The notes under the pieces: generated by a model
Database searches by the model: none
The model's input: the letters and a program-made list of their open reading frames with translations, nothing else
What the model was told of the DNA's origin: nothing
Translations under genes and position numbers: made by a program
DNA from: Demequina sediminis
GTDB taxonomy: Bacteria; Actinomycetota; Actinomycetes; Actinomycetales; Demequinaceae
Assembly (NCBI RefSeq): GCF_030296675.1
Contig: NZ_AP027736.1
Coordinates: 2,418,001 to 2,482,000, forward strand
Reading direction: 5' to 3'
DNA length: 64,000 bases
Part shown: positions 12,487-21,001 of the stretch, piece by piece
Numbering within the stretch: the first letter of the stretch is position 1
How the letters are laid out: each line of letters starts with the position of its first letter

Positions 12487-13133
12487 GGCGGACGGCGACC
12501 CTCGAGGCGGCCGAGCGCGTCGCGCGACACGAGTTCGCGCAGTTTCAGCACGTGCGCGGCGAGGACGGGCGCGCGGACTGCCAGGACGACTGGCCGACCT
12601 TCCGGGCGATGCGCGTGAGCCAGTTCCTCACGTGGACCCCCGCGCTCCTCGAGAGCTACGCGGCGGACCTTGACGCCGCGGACGTCACGGGACGCAACCT
12701 GGTCACCGAGAAGTACGCGCGCATGATGGCATCCGTCGAGCCGGACAGGTTTGCGCGGGACCTCGCCCCACACCTGCCGGCGCTGTCGAGCGCCCGGGTC
12801 GCGCTGCAGGAGCGCATCATCGCGGCTCAGGTGGCGTGGGCCAGGGACTTCCGCGGCCGCTTCCCGCGCCTGGGCCTGGGCATGCGCGTGCTCACCACCG
12901 CGGAGGACACCCTCGCGGACACGTCGTTCGAGACGTACCTGCGCGGGGAGCTCGGCACGTACTCGACGCGCACGCTGCGCCTGTACGGCGAGCTGGTCGA
13001 CGCGCTCGCGGCTGAGCGCGTCAACCTCACCGAGCTCACGGTCGGCCACACCGTGGCGCTCGCGGGTTTCGCGTCGCTCGCCGCGGCGGAGGAGGCACAG
13101 GCGGGGCAGCGGAGTATACCCCCGGGGGCGTAG
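12483..13133 (+). CDS. DUF4125 family protein
   Basis: About 216 residues, recognised from the N-terminal block EFAQFQHVRGEDGRADCQDDWPTF followed by SQFLTW, typical of DUF4125. It begins at a GTG that overlaps the stop of the TPR-DUF4037 gene (GTGA), fixing the start and implying translational coupling. It is mainly helical with no signal peptide. A conserved Cys-Gln-Asp-Asp cluster could be functional. DUF4037 and DUF4125 genes being paired is known to me from other bacteria. Biochemical role unknown. Confidence 0.83.
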   Translation: MRRTATLEAAERVARHEFAQFQHVRGEDGRADCQDDWPTFRAMRVSQFLTWTPALLESYAADLDAADVTGRNLVTEKYARMMASVEPDRFARDLAPHLPALSSARVALQERIIAAQVAWARDFRGRFPRLGLGMRVLTTAEDTLADTSFETYLRGELGTYSTRTLRLYGELVDALAAERVNLTELTVGHTVALAGFASLAAAEEAQAGQRSIPPGA

Positions 13134-13173
13134 GCTGAGGTCGTCCGCTGGATTTCTGCGATGGCGGCGTGTC

Positions 13174-13179
13174 TATACT
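13174..13179 (+). promoter_or_regulatory. Candidate -10 box for fprA
   Basis: TATACT is an A/T-rich hexamer standing out in a GC-rich 128-bp gap, about 83 bp upstream of the fprA GTG. No convincing -35 at 17 bp is visible. Confidence 0.4.
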
Positions 13180-13261
13180 CTGGTGCCGTTCGCCCGGGTC
13201 GGGCGCAGCAGTACCGCGTCCTACTCCGCACATCCGACCCCGCAGCCCCGAGGAATTCGCC

Positions 13262-14647
13262 GTGACCACGCATCGTCCGCTCCGCGTCGCCATCATCGGC
13301 GCCGGCCCCGCCGGCACCTACGCCGCCGACATCCTGTCCAAGACCGACCTCGACGTGTCGATCGACATCATCGAGCGGCTGCCCGCGCCCTTCGGCCTCG
13401 TGCGGTACGGCGTGGCCCCCGACCACCCGCGCATCAAGCAGATCATCGTGGCGCTCGCGAACGTGCTGGGCCGCGGCGACATCCGCCTCCTCGCGAACGT
13501 CAACATCGGCACCGACCTCAGCCTGCAGGACCTTCGCGAGCACTACGACGCCGTGATCTTCGCGACCGGATCGTTCTCGGACGCGGACCTCGATATTCCT
13601 GGTATCGACCTGGATGGATCGTATGGCGCCGCCGACTTCGTGTCCTGGTACGACGGCCACCCGGACGTGCCTCGCACGTGGCCGCTCGAGGCCAAGGAGA
13701 TCGCCGTGCTCGGCGTCGGCAACGTCGCCCTCGACGTCGCGCGCATCCTCGCGAAGCACCCCAAGGACCTCATGCCCACCGAGGTGCCGGCGAACGTGGT
13801 CGAGGGCCTCGAGTCCTCGCCCGTCACGGACGTCCACGTGTTCGGACGGCGCGGTCCCGCCCAGGTCAAGTTCTCTCCGCTCGAGCTGCGCGAGCTGGGC
13901 CACGTGCCCGACGTCGACGTGATCGTGTACCCCGAGGACTACGACTTCGACGAGGGTTCGATGGCCGCGATCGAGGGCCACCACCAGACCAAGCAGGTCG
14001 TGAAGACCCTCACCGACTGGACGCTCAAGGAGCCCACCGGCGCGTCGCGCCGCATCCACCTGCACTTCCTCCAGAGCCCGCACGAGGTGCTGGGCGAGGA
14101 CGGCAGGGTCACGGGCATTCGCATGGAGCGCACGGCCCTTCAGGGTGACGGCACGGTCAAGGGCACGGGCGAGTTCATCGACTACCCCGTGCAGGCCGTC
14201 TATCGCGCGGTCGGGTACTGGGGCACCGAGATCGAGGGCGTGCCGTTCGACGGGCGCCGCGGCGTGATCCGCAATGAGGGCGGACGCGTCATCGAGGACT
14301 CGGGCGAGCGCGTGCACGGCTTCTACGCGACCGGCTGGATCAAGCGCGGGCCCGTGGGGCTCATCGGTCACACCAAGTCCGACGCGTCCGAGACCGTCGC
14401 GAACCTGGTCGAGGATGCCGCGGCGCTCTACGAGGGCACGCAGGCGAGCCCCGAGCAGCTGAGCCCCGACAACATCCTGCGCCTGCTCAAGGAGCGCGAC
14501 GTGCCGGTGGTCCAGTGGAAGGACTGGGAGGTCCTCGACGCTCACGAGCGCGCGCTGGGTGAGGCCGAGGGGCGCGAGCGCGTCAAGGTGGTGCCGCGCG
14601 AGGAGATGACCGACATCGCGCTCGGTCGCCTCGCCGAGCGCGCCTGA
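13262..14647 (+). CDS. fprA: Ferredoxin/flavodoxin-NADP+ reductase, FprA type
   Basis: FAD enzyme (461 aa) moving electrons between NADPH and ferredoxin, adrenodoxin-reductase-like. The FAD dinucleotide fold GAGPAG is at residues 13-18, FGLVRYGVAPDH follows, and the NADP fold GVGNVALDVAR is near residue 151. The C-terminal GWIKRGPVGLIGH motif is family-typical. GTG start behind CGAGGA. It could supply reduced ferredoxin to the sulfite reductase encoded 3 kb away, though no shared regulation is visible. Confidence 0.92.
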   Translation: MTTHRPLRVAIIGAGPAGTYAADILSKTDLDVSIDIIERLPAPFGLVRYGVAPDHPRIKQIIVALANVLGRGDIRLLANVNIGTDLSLQDLREHYDAVIFATGSFSDADLDIPGIDLDGSYGAADFVSWYDGHPDVPRTWPLEAKEIAVLGVGNVALDVARILAKHPKDLMPTEVPANVVEGLESSPVTDVHVFGRRGPAQVKFSPLELRELGHVPDVDVIVYPEDYDFDEGSMAAIEGHHQTKQVVKTLTDWTLKEPTGASRRIHLHFLQSPHEVLGEDGRVTGIRMERTALQGDGTVKGTGEFIDYPVQAVYRAVGYWGTEIEGVPFDGRRGVIRNEGGRVIEDSGERVHGFYATGWIKRGPVGLIGHTKSDASETVANLVEDAAALYEGTQASPEQLSPDNILRLLKERDVPVVQWKDWEVLDAHERALGEAEGRERVKVVPREEMTDIALGRLAERA

Positions 14648-14657
14648 GCCGCCGCCC

Positions 14658-14876
14658 GTGAGGCGCTGGCGTCCGGACGACGCGTCCGACGTCGGCGCCG
14701 TCGCGCGACTCCTCGCCGACTCTCTGGTGGCGACCGAGCGCGAGAAGGGCGTCGAGGTGGCTTCCGGCGTCGCACTGTCCGAGAGGTACCGTCGCGAGGT
14801 CGAGGATCCGGTGGCGGCGCTTCGTGGCGCGACGGTGCTCGTGTGCCTCGAGAGGGAGTTCTCCACGGCGGGGTGA
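14658..14876 (+). pseudogene. Truncated GNAT acetyltransferase remnant
   Basis: A 72-residue frame from GTG 14658 with a GNAT-like N-terminus (RRWRPDDASDVGAVARLLADSL, then a loop ending TVLVCLE). The acetyl-CoA-binding half of a GNAT domain is absent: the frame ends 71 bp before the htpX start. Probably a 3'-truncated gene, although a short expressed protein cannot be excluded. It faces another 3'-truncated gene across htpX. Confidence 0.45.
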
Positions 14877-14947
14877 CACGCACTGCCGCGGGGAACCTGG
14901 GGGACCGCGTGACCGTTCTGAGTGCGAGGGATTGACGGAGGGGACGC

Positions 14948-15823
14948 GTGAACAGGAAGTACTTCAACGGCCTGAAGACCACCGGCTTGTTCGTGGCGCT
15001 GTGGGCGGTGATGCTCACGCTGGGGTCGTTCATCGGCGGCGGCCAGTACCTGTGGCTCTTCGCGCTGCTGTCCGTGGCGGGCACGGCGTACGGCTACTGG
15101 AACTCGGACAAGCTCGCCATTCGGGCCATGCACGCGCGTCCCGTCACCGAGGTCGAGCAGCCCGCGATGTATCGCATCGTGCGCGACCTGAGCCGCGAGG
15201 CCAACCAGCCGATGCCGCGGCTGTACATCTCGCCGACGGCCGCCCCGAACGCGTTCGCGACCGGGCGCAACCCGCAGAACTCGGCCGTCTGCTGCACGGA
15301 GGGCATCCTCGAGCTCCTCGACGAGCGCGAGCTGCGTGGGGTGCTGGGCCACGAGCTCATGCACGTCTACAACCGCGACATCCTCATCGGGTCGGTGGCC
15401 GCGGCCTTCGCGGGCATGATCACCGCGGTCGCGCAGATGCTGTTCTTCTTTGGCGGCGGCAACTCGAACCGCGAGAACCCGCTCGGGGCGATCGGGCTCA
15501 TCGCGATGCTGATCCTCGCCCCGATCGCGGCGGCGCTGATCCGGATGGCGATCTCCCGCACGCGGGAGTACGACGCCGACGAGGACGGCGCGACCCTCAC
15601 GGGCGACCCGCTCGCGCTCGCGTCCGCGCTGCGCAAGCTCGAGTCCGGCACCCGCGCGCGTCCGCTCAAGGACTCTCCCGACCTCGAGAACGTCTCGCAC
15701 ATGATGATCGCCAACCCGTTCCGCGGCGCGGGGATGTCGAACCTCTTCGCCACGCACCCGCCCATGGACCGCCGCATCGCCCGACTCGAGGAGATGGCGC
15801 GCACGCGCGGCTACCTGCGCTGA
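14948..15823 (+). CDS. htpX: HtpX-like membrane zinc metalloprotease (M48)
   Basis: Integral membrane protease of 291 residues for quality control of membrane proteins. Two N-terminal helices are followed by zinc site HELMH near residue 135, a hydrophobic pair of helices, and the third ligand in REYDADEDGA. Length is normal for HtpX. GTG start behind a GGAGGGG-like site. It sits between the 3' ends of two truncated genes (GNAT and RibD-like), which suggests the block was inserted or exchanged here. Confidence 0.92.
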   Translation: MNRKYFNGLKTTGLFVALWAVMLTLGSFIGGGQYLWLFALLSVAGTAYGYWNSDKLAIRAMHARPVTEVEQPAMYRIVRDLSREANQPMPRLYISPTAAPNAFATGRNPQNSAVCCTEGILELLDERELRGVLGHELMHVYNRDILIGSVAAAFAGMITAVAQMLFFFGGGNSNRENPLGAIGLIAMLILAPIAAALIRMAISRTREYDADEDGATLTGDPLALASALRKLESGTRARPLKDSPDLENVSHMMIANPFRGAGMSNLFATHPPMDRRIARLEEMARTRGYLR

Positions 15824-15846
15824 CGTGTGGCCCTTGGCGCTGAAGT

Positions 15847-16251
15847 TCAGCGCCACCGCTCAGCGCGCGCGGCGCGAAACAGGAAGGTCGTGTCCCCCAG
15901 GGTGAGCGGCTCGCGTGGCCGGTGCGTGAGCACGATCACGGGTGTGTGGAAGGGCGGCTGCTCGCCCCACCAGCCGTGCCAGTGCGCATCGTCCTGCCAG
16001 CCGGGCGGTCCGAACTTGCCCGCGCCCATGATCTCGACGCCGATCCCCTCGAACGAGCGTCGCGCGAATGCGTCGTCGGGAGTCGGCGGGGCATCGGGCA
16101 CGCCCTGGAGCGCCGCCCATGTTGCGGTGTCCTTGAACCACTCCATGAGCCGCATGCCCGCATGACCGAACGGGGCCTCGACGCTGCGGTCCTCACCCGT
16201 GGCGAAGCCGTCGAGCGAGACCGCGAGGTTGTGGACGCGGACCAGGGTCAT
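15847..16251 (-). pseudogene. 3'-truncated dihydrofolate reductase/RibD-like protein
   Basis: A 134-residue frame beginning MTLVRVHNLAVSLDGFATG, the N-terminus of the RibD C-domain family (usually about 190-200 aa). It includes VEIMGAGKFGPP and VIVLTHRPRE but stops just after TTFLF, so the glycine-rich NADPH-binding segment and C-terminal strands are missing. The stop is only 23 bp from the htpX stop. Likely non-functional. Confidence 0.6.
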
Positions 16252-16280
16252 GACTGCAGTGTGTCACCGGCGGGCGGGTG

Positions 16281-17075
16281 TCACACGGGCATGAGCAGCA
16301 GGCTCGCGAGCACCACCAGGCTCACGCCCACCTCGGAGGCGCCGATGATCGCCACCCGCAGTCGCGCACGCGCGGGCAGGATCAGGGCGCGCGCGAGGAG
16401 CAGTCCGAACGTCGCCGCGAGCCACGGCCAGTACGCCGTGGTCGCGACCAGGGCTGCCGCATGGAACAGCGCGGACACCACGCGATGAAGGAGCGATCCG
16501 TGCTCACGAATCATGGTCTTCACATAGAGCACCGACCCCGCGAGGTAGGCCCACGCGACCAGTGCGACCGGCACGCCCAGGCGCCAATCGAGTCCCGCGG
16601 TCGCCGGCACGATCATCGCCATGAGTGAGGCCATGGTCACGGAGGCGATCCCGTTGACGCTCGACCGCTCCTGTCCCGCGCGCGTGAGGACCACGTTGAC
16701 CGCGAGCAGGACGGCGAAGGCGGGCGCGAACCACGCGAGGCCCGGTCGCAGCGCCACCACCGGCAGCAGCGCCGCGGCGCACGTGGCGCCGAAGGTCAGC
16801 ACCTGCGCGCGTACGCGCAGGAACCGGCCCGTCTTAACCCACAGCAGCAGGTGATACGACGCGAGCCAGCCCGTGAGCCAGCCAAGCAGGAGCGGGACGT
16901 GCAGCCAGGCGACGCCGAACCTGAGCCCGGCGAGGTACGGCAACAGCAGCATCGCCCAGACCCCGTGTTGGGGCGGGATCCAGGCGCGGAGGCGGCGCGA
17001 TCGCGCGCGGGCGGTCCGGGGGCGGTCCGCGGGAGACGCGCCGCGCGGGTCAGCAGACCGGCGCGGGGCGCTCAC
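16281..17075 (-). CDS. YwiC-like family membrane protein
   Basis: 264 residues; after a basic, disordered N-terminus it has IPPQHGVWAMLLLPYLAG, the hallmark of the YwiC-like family, and seven or eight predicted membrane helices. Function is unknown in the family; a link to nitrate/respiratory loci has been noted in Bacillus by gene position only. The GTG start at 17075 is 4 bp after the YajQ stop, so the two genes are co-transcribed. Confidence 0.8.
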   Translation of the reverse strand: MSAPRRSADPRGASPADRPRTARARSRRLRAWIPPQHGVWAMLLLPYLAGLRFGVAWLHVPLLLGWLTGWLASYHLLLWVKTGRFLRVRAQVLTFGATCAAALLPVVALRPGLAWFAPAFAVLLAVNVVLTRAGQERSSVNGIASVTMASLMAMIVPATAGLDWRLGVPVALVAWAYLAGSVLYVKTMIREHGSLLHRVVSALFHAAALVATTAYWPWLAATFGLLLARALILPARARLRVAIIGASEVGVSLVVLASLLLMPV

Positions 17076-17079
17076 GGCG

Positions 17080-17571
17080 TCAGCGGAAGTTGACGAACTG
17101 CAGCGCGGCGTCGACGTCGGCGCCCTTGAGCAGCGCGATCGTCGCCTGAAGGTCGTCGCGGCTCTTCGAGGTCACGCGCAACTCGTCGCCCTGGATGAGG
17201 GCCTTGACGCCCTTGGGTCCCTCGTCGCGCACGAGCTTGGTGAGCTTCTTCGCGACGTCCTGCGCGATGCCCTCCTTGACCTCGGCGACCAGGCGGAACT
17301 CCTTGCCCGAGGGCTGCGGCTCGCCCCACTCGAGCGCCTTCATCTCGATGTTGCGCTTGGCGAGCTTGCCGATGAACACATCGAGGACGGCCTTGACGCG
17401 CTCGGGGCTGTTCGCCTTCATGAGGATCGACTCGCCCGAGAACTCGATCGATGCGCCCACGCCCTTGAAGTCGTAGCGCTGAGCGATCTCCTTCGCGGCC
17501 TGGTTGAGCGCGTTGTCGACCTCCTGGCGGTCCACCTTGCTCACCACGTCGAAGCTGCTGTCGCCTGCCAT
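17080..17571 (-). CDS. YajQ family nucleotide-binding protein
   Basis: 163 residues, two ferredoxin-like folds. It starts [18 protein letters not shown] and has YDFKGV and the C-terminal [10 protein letters not shown] typical of YajQ/UPF0234. Members bind cyclic di-GMP in some bacteria; whether this one does is unknown. ATG at 17571 follows GGAGGAG, ruling out the longer upstream frame. Divergent from tRNA-Tyr. Confidence 0.92.
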   Translation of the reverse strand: MAGDSSFDVVSKVDRQEVDNALNQAAKEIAQRYDFKGVGASIEFSGESILMKANSPERVKAVLDVFIGKLAKRNIEMKALEWGEPQPSGKEFRLVAEVKEGIAQDVAKKLTKLVRDEGPKGVKALIQGDELRVTSKSRDDLQATIALLKGADVDAALQFVNFR

Positions 17572-17695
17572 GTCTCCTCCTCGGGGGCGCCGCGGTGGCG
17601 GCGCGATCGCGTGCGTCTCTCGGGCCATCGACGCGGGTTCGCGCCGGGGGTCCAATCCTTGCTATCCTTCCATGCGCGCCGCCCTGCGGCGCATC

Positions 17696-17777
17696 GGCGG
17701 GTTGCCCGAGCGGCCAAAGGGAGCTGACTGTAAATCAGCCGTCACTGACTTCGGGGGTTCGAATCCCTCACCCGCCA
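17696..17777 (+). tRNA. tRNA-Tyr (GTA)
   Basis: Acceptor GGCGGGT (17696-17702) pairs with ACCCGCC (17770-17776), discriminator A. The anticodon stem GCTGA/TCAGC encloses loop CTGTAAA with anticodon GTA at 17730-17732. A long variable arm marks it as class II. The T-loop is GGTTCGAATCC. CCA is not encoded. A TATCCT -10-like box is at 17663-17668. Confidence 0.97.
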
Positions 17778-17787
17778 CCCACGAGCA

Positions 17788-17813
17788 GCGCCCCTCCCCC
17801 GCGGGAGGGGCGC
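17788..17813 (+). terminator. Terminator of tRNA-Tyr
   Basis: Perfect 11-bp stem GCGCCCCTCCC/GGGAGGGGCGC with a 4-nt loop, immediately after the tRNA. Confidence 0.75.
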
Positions 17814-17831
17814 TGTCGCGTTTCCTGGCTC

Positions 17832-17865
17832 CCGGCATCGTCCCCCTTGAGAGGGACGATGCCGG
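17832..17865. terminator. Hairpin built from inverted GGACGATGCC motifs
   Basis: Arms CCGGCATCGTCCC and GGGACGATGCCGG form a perfect 13-bp stem with an 8-nt loop between tRNA-Tyr and the 3' end of the sugar transporter. Probably terminates the minus-strand transporter transcript. Confidence 0.6.
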
Positions 17866-17890
17866 CGTCGCCGGGGCGGTCGCGTGTGCG

Positions 17891-19347
17891 TCAGGCGGTC
17901 GCGGCCTCTCGCCGCGGGCGTGAGCCGTCGTGCATGTCCTCGAGTTCGCGGCCCTTGGTCTCCTCGACGCGGAGATAGACGAACACGAAGGACAGCAGGG
18001 CCATCGCGGTGTAGAGCGCGTAGGGAAGCTGCAGGCCCATTCCGGCGAGAGTCGGGAAGGAGACGGTGATCGTCCAGTTCGCGAGCCACTGCGCCGCCGC
18101 CGCGACGGCGAGCGCCGTCGCGCGGATCTTGTTGGGGAACATCTCCCCGAGCAGCACCCACACCACGGGACCCCAGGTGGCGCCGAAGGACACGACGAAG
18201 GCGTTGGCGGCCACCAGCGCGATGGGTCCCCACACCCCCGATAGCGTGGCTGCACCCTCCGCGTCGACGCTCGCGTTCGCGAACGCGACGGCCATGGTGC
18301 CGAGCGAAGCCGTCATGCCGAGCGATCCGATGAGCAGCAGGCGCCTGCGACCGATGTGGTCGACCAGGGCGATCGCGATGATCGTCACGACGATGTTGGT
18401 GACCGAGGTGATGGTCGACGTGGTGAAGGCTTGGGACTCCTCGAAGCCCACCGACCTCCACAGTGTCGTCGAGTAGTAGAAGATCACGTTGATGCCCACG
18501 AACTGCTGGAAGACGGACAGCAAGATGCCGGTCCACACGATGGGCTTGAGGCCGAGGCGGTTGCCGCGCAGATCGCTCAGCGAGCGCTTCTCGTCGGTGC
18601 CGAGCGAGTCGCGGATCTGGGCGATCTTGGCGTCGACGTCCTCGACGCCGGAGTACGTGGCAAGGATGTGCGCCGCCTCGTCGTCGCGGCCGCGTCCCAC
18701 CAGGAAGCGGGGGACTCGGGAAGGCGAAGCGCAGTGAGGCCATACACGAGCGCGGGCGCGGCCTCCACGATGAACATCCACCGCCACGCCTCGAGTCCCC
18801 ACCACAGCTCCTCGGCGGCGCCGCCCGCGATCATCGCGAGGACCTGCGCGCTGAGTAGCGCGGTGAAGATGCCGATCACGATCGCGAACTGCTGGAGCGA
18901 GCCCAGCCGGCCGCGGAAGGCCGAGGGCGAGACCTCCGCGATGTACGCGGGTGCGATGACCGATGCCGCACCCACCGCGAGGCCTCCGAGCACGCGCCAA
19001 CCGATGAGATCCCAGATGCCCGTCGCGAGGCCCGACCCGAGCGCCGAGATCAGGAAGAGGATCGAGGAGATCACCATCACGCGGATGCGTCCGTGGCGGT
19101 TGGCGATTCCTCCCGCGAACCACGCGCCGACCGCGCATCCGAGCAGCGCGGACGCGACCGCGAAGCCAGTGAAGGCATCGGACAGGGAGAACGCGCCCTG
19201 GACGGAGTCGACTGCCCCGTTGATGACCGAGGAGTCGAAGCCAAAGAGGAAGCCACCGAGCGCGGCACCCACGCTGATGCCGATCACCCGCCCCTGAAGT
19301 CGGGCGCGGGACGAGGACGCGGGCTGGGATGCCACGGTGGACTCCAA
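17891..19347 (-). CDS. MFS sugar porter (one frameshift)
   Basis: Sugar/H+ symporter of about 485 residues with 12 helices. N-half shows GFLFGFDSSVINGA and GRIR; the C-half shows QQFVGINVIFYYS, DHIGRR and VEETKGRELE, all sugar-porter signatures (XylE/GLUT family). ATG at 19347. The frame breaks in a G5 run (plus strand) at 18709-18713: one added base joins ALRLPESP to RFLVGRG. Sugar specificity cannot be told; no sugar-catabolic genes adjoin. Confidence 0.9.
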
Positions 19348-19425
19348 TCGGGGACGGGCCCGCGTCGCGCGGGCAGCGGGAAAAACCGTAACCCGATTCG
19401 CGCCCCGATGCCGCGCGGGTCCGCG

Positions 19426-20805
19426 TCAGTGGCCGCCCATGAGCGGCGCCATCACGCGCGCGACCGCGCTGGTGCGACCCGTGGCGCGCTCCTCGTGGTC
19501 GGCGAGCGCCATGGCTCGTAGGCCGGCGTTGACGCCGAGCCATCGCAGCGGCTCCGGCTCCCATCGGCGCGAGCGGTGGTTCACCCACGGCAGCGTGACG
19601 AGGGCGGTGTCCTCGCCCAGGATGAGGTCGCGCAGCGTGCGCCCCGCCAGGTTGGTGGTGGTGACCCCGTCGCCCACGTAGCCGCCCGCCCACGCGATCC
19701 CCGTCGCACGGTCGAGGCCCACCGACGCGTGCCAGTCGCGCGCGATGCCGAGCGCCCCGCCCCACGCGTGCGTGATCTCCGCGCCCTCAAGCGCGGGCAG
19801 CATGTCGACCAGGATCCCGTGCAGCGCGCGGTGCACGCGGTGCGCGCGCCGCGCATTGAGCCGCGTCGACGATCCCCACCGGTAGGGCGCCCCGCGACCG
19901 CCGAAGACCATGCGGTCGTCGGCGGTGCGCTGCCCGTAGATGATGAGGTGCCTGCCGTCCGAGAACGTCTCGCGGCGGTCGAGCCCGATCCGCTCCCACG
20001 TCACGGCCGGCAGGGGAGCGGTCGCGATCACGAGCGACTGCATCGGGATCACGGCACGCCTGCTGGCGGGCAGCCCCGGGGTGTAGCCCTCGGTCGCGCG
20101 CACGATGTAGTCCGCGGTCACAACGCCGCGCGAAGTGGTCACGCGGTGTGGCGAGATGTCGGTGACCTCGGTCGCTTCGTGCACGCGCACGCCGCGGCGG
20201 CGGACGGCCTGCGCGAGTCCGCGCACCAGCCGGCCGGGGTGGATCGCGGCGCAGTCCGGGGTGTAGGTCGCGCCCAGGGCACCCTCGGCGTGAAGCCGGC
20301 CGAGGGCATCGTCCCGTCCCAGCAGCGCGATCTCGGCCTCTTCGCGGCCCCAACGCCGCGCCTCCTCGACCTCCGCGCGAGCGCGCGCGAGCTGGACGGG
20401 CGTGCGCGCGACAACGATCGTCCCGCCCTTGGCCGCGCCCGCGTCGATCCCCTCCGCGGCGGCCGTGTGCAGGAGCTCGTCGATCGACTCGCGCATGGCG
20501 CGGTGCTGCCGCATCGCGGCGTCGACCCCGTGCTCGCGCGCGAGGGTCGCGATCGAGCTGGGGAAGAGCGCGGACGCCCAGCCGCCGTTGCGGCCCGAGG
20601 CGCCGTAGCCGGCGTGCTCACGCTCCAGGATGACGATGCGCAGGTCGGGTCGCGCACGGGTCAGGTAGAGCGCGGTCCACAGGCCGGTGAAGCCCGCGCC
20701 GACGATCGCGACGTCCGCCACGACGTCCCCCTCGAGCGGATCCGTGGGCGCGAGAGAGTCCTCGACGGTGTCGAGCCACAGGGACGGGCGCGCTGAGGTG
20801 CTCAC
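19426..20805 (-). CDS. FAD-dependent oxidoreductase, DAO family (PuuB-like)
   Basis: 459 residues. The FAD-binding fold GAGFTGLWTALYL is near residue 35, GASGRNGGWAS follows, and the C-terminus has WAGGYVGDGVTTTNLAGR. This resembles gamma-glutamylputrescine oxidase and related amine oxidases. It diverges from a polyamine-type ABC transporter with a class III aminotransferase at the far end, so oxidation of an imported polyamine is the likely role. Starts at GTG 20805. Confidence 0.82.
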   Translation of the reverse strand: MSTSARPSLWLDTVEDSLAPTDPLEGDVVADVAIVGAGFTGLWTALYLTRARPDLRIVILEREHAGYGASGRNGGWASALFPSSIATLAREHGVDAAMRQHRAMRESIDELLHTAAAEGIDAGAAKGGTIVVARTPVQLARARAEVEEARRWGREEAEIALLGRDDALGRLHAEGALGATYTPDCAAIHPGRLVRGLAQAVRRRGVRVHEATEVTDISPHRVTTSRGVVTADYIVRATEGYTPGLPASRRAVIPMQSLVIATAPLPAVTWERIGLDRRETFSDGRHLIIYGQRTADDRMVFGGRGAPYRWGSSTRLNARRAHRVHRALHGILVDMLPALEGAEITHAWGGALGIARDWHASVGLDRATGIAWAGGYVGDGVTTTNLAGRTLRDLILGEDTALVTLPWVNHRSRRWEPEPLRWLGVNAGLRAMALADHEERATGRTSAVARVMAPLMGGH

Positions 20806-20906
20806 GCCGACAGTGTGGACGGAGGGGCCCCACCACGGGCCCTTCGAGGCCGTTCCGTTTCCCCGATGTTAAGTTTGCGAGACATTCCGTACAGATCGTC
20901 CGACCC

Positions 20907-20950
20907 GGTGCAACAATCCATTGTGCCCACGCTCGCAGTGGTGCAACTAT
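20907..20950 (+). promoter_or_regulatory. Candidate operator of the polyamine transport operon
   Basis: In the 196-bp divergent gap GGTGCAACAAT (20907-20917) recurs as GGTGCAACTAT (20940-20950), start to start 33 bp. The first copy overlaps the palindrome ACAATCCATTGT (20913-20924). This could bind a regulator controlling both the oxidase and the transporter; no regulator gene adjoins. Confidence 0.4.
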
Positions 20951-21001
20951 CGGCAACAACGCACCAGTCGGTGCGTGCGCCGCGGAGTCGAGGAGGTTGA
21001 T

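Noticed and set aside
12827-15856. 1009-codon minus-strand frame opposite fprA and htpX
   Set aside because: Low-complexity Arg/Val/Asp-rich translation crossing several real plus-strand genes; no ribosome site or domain.
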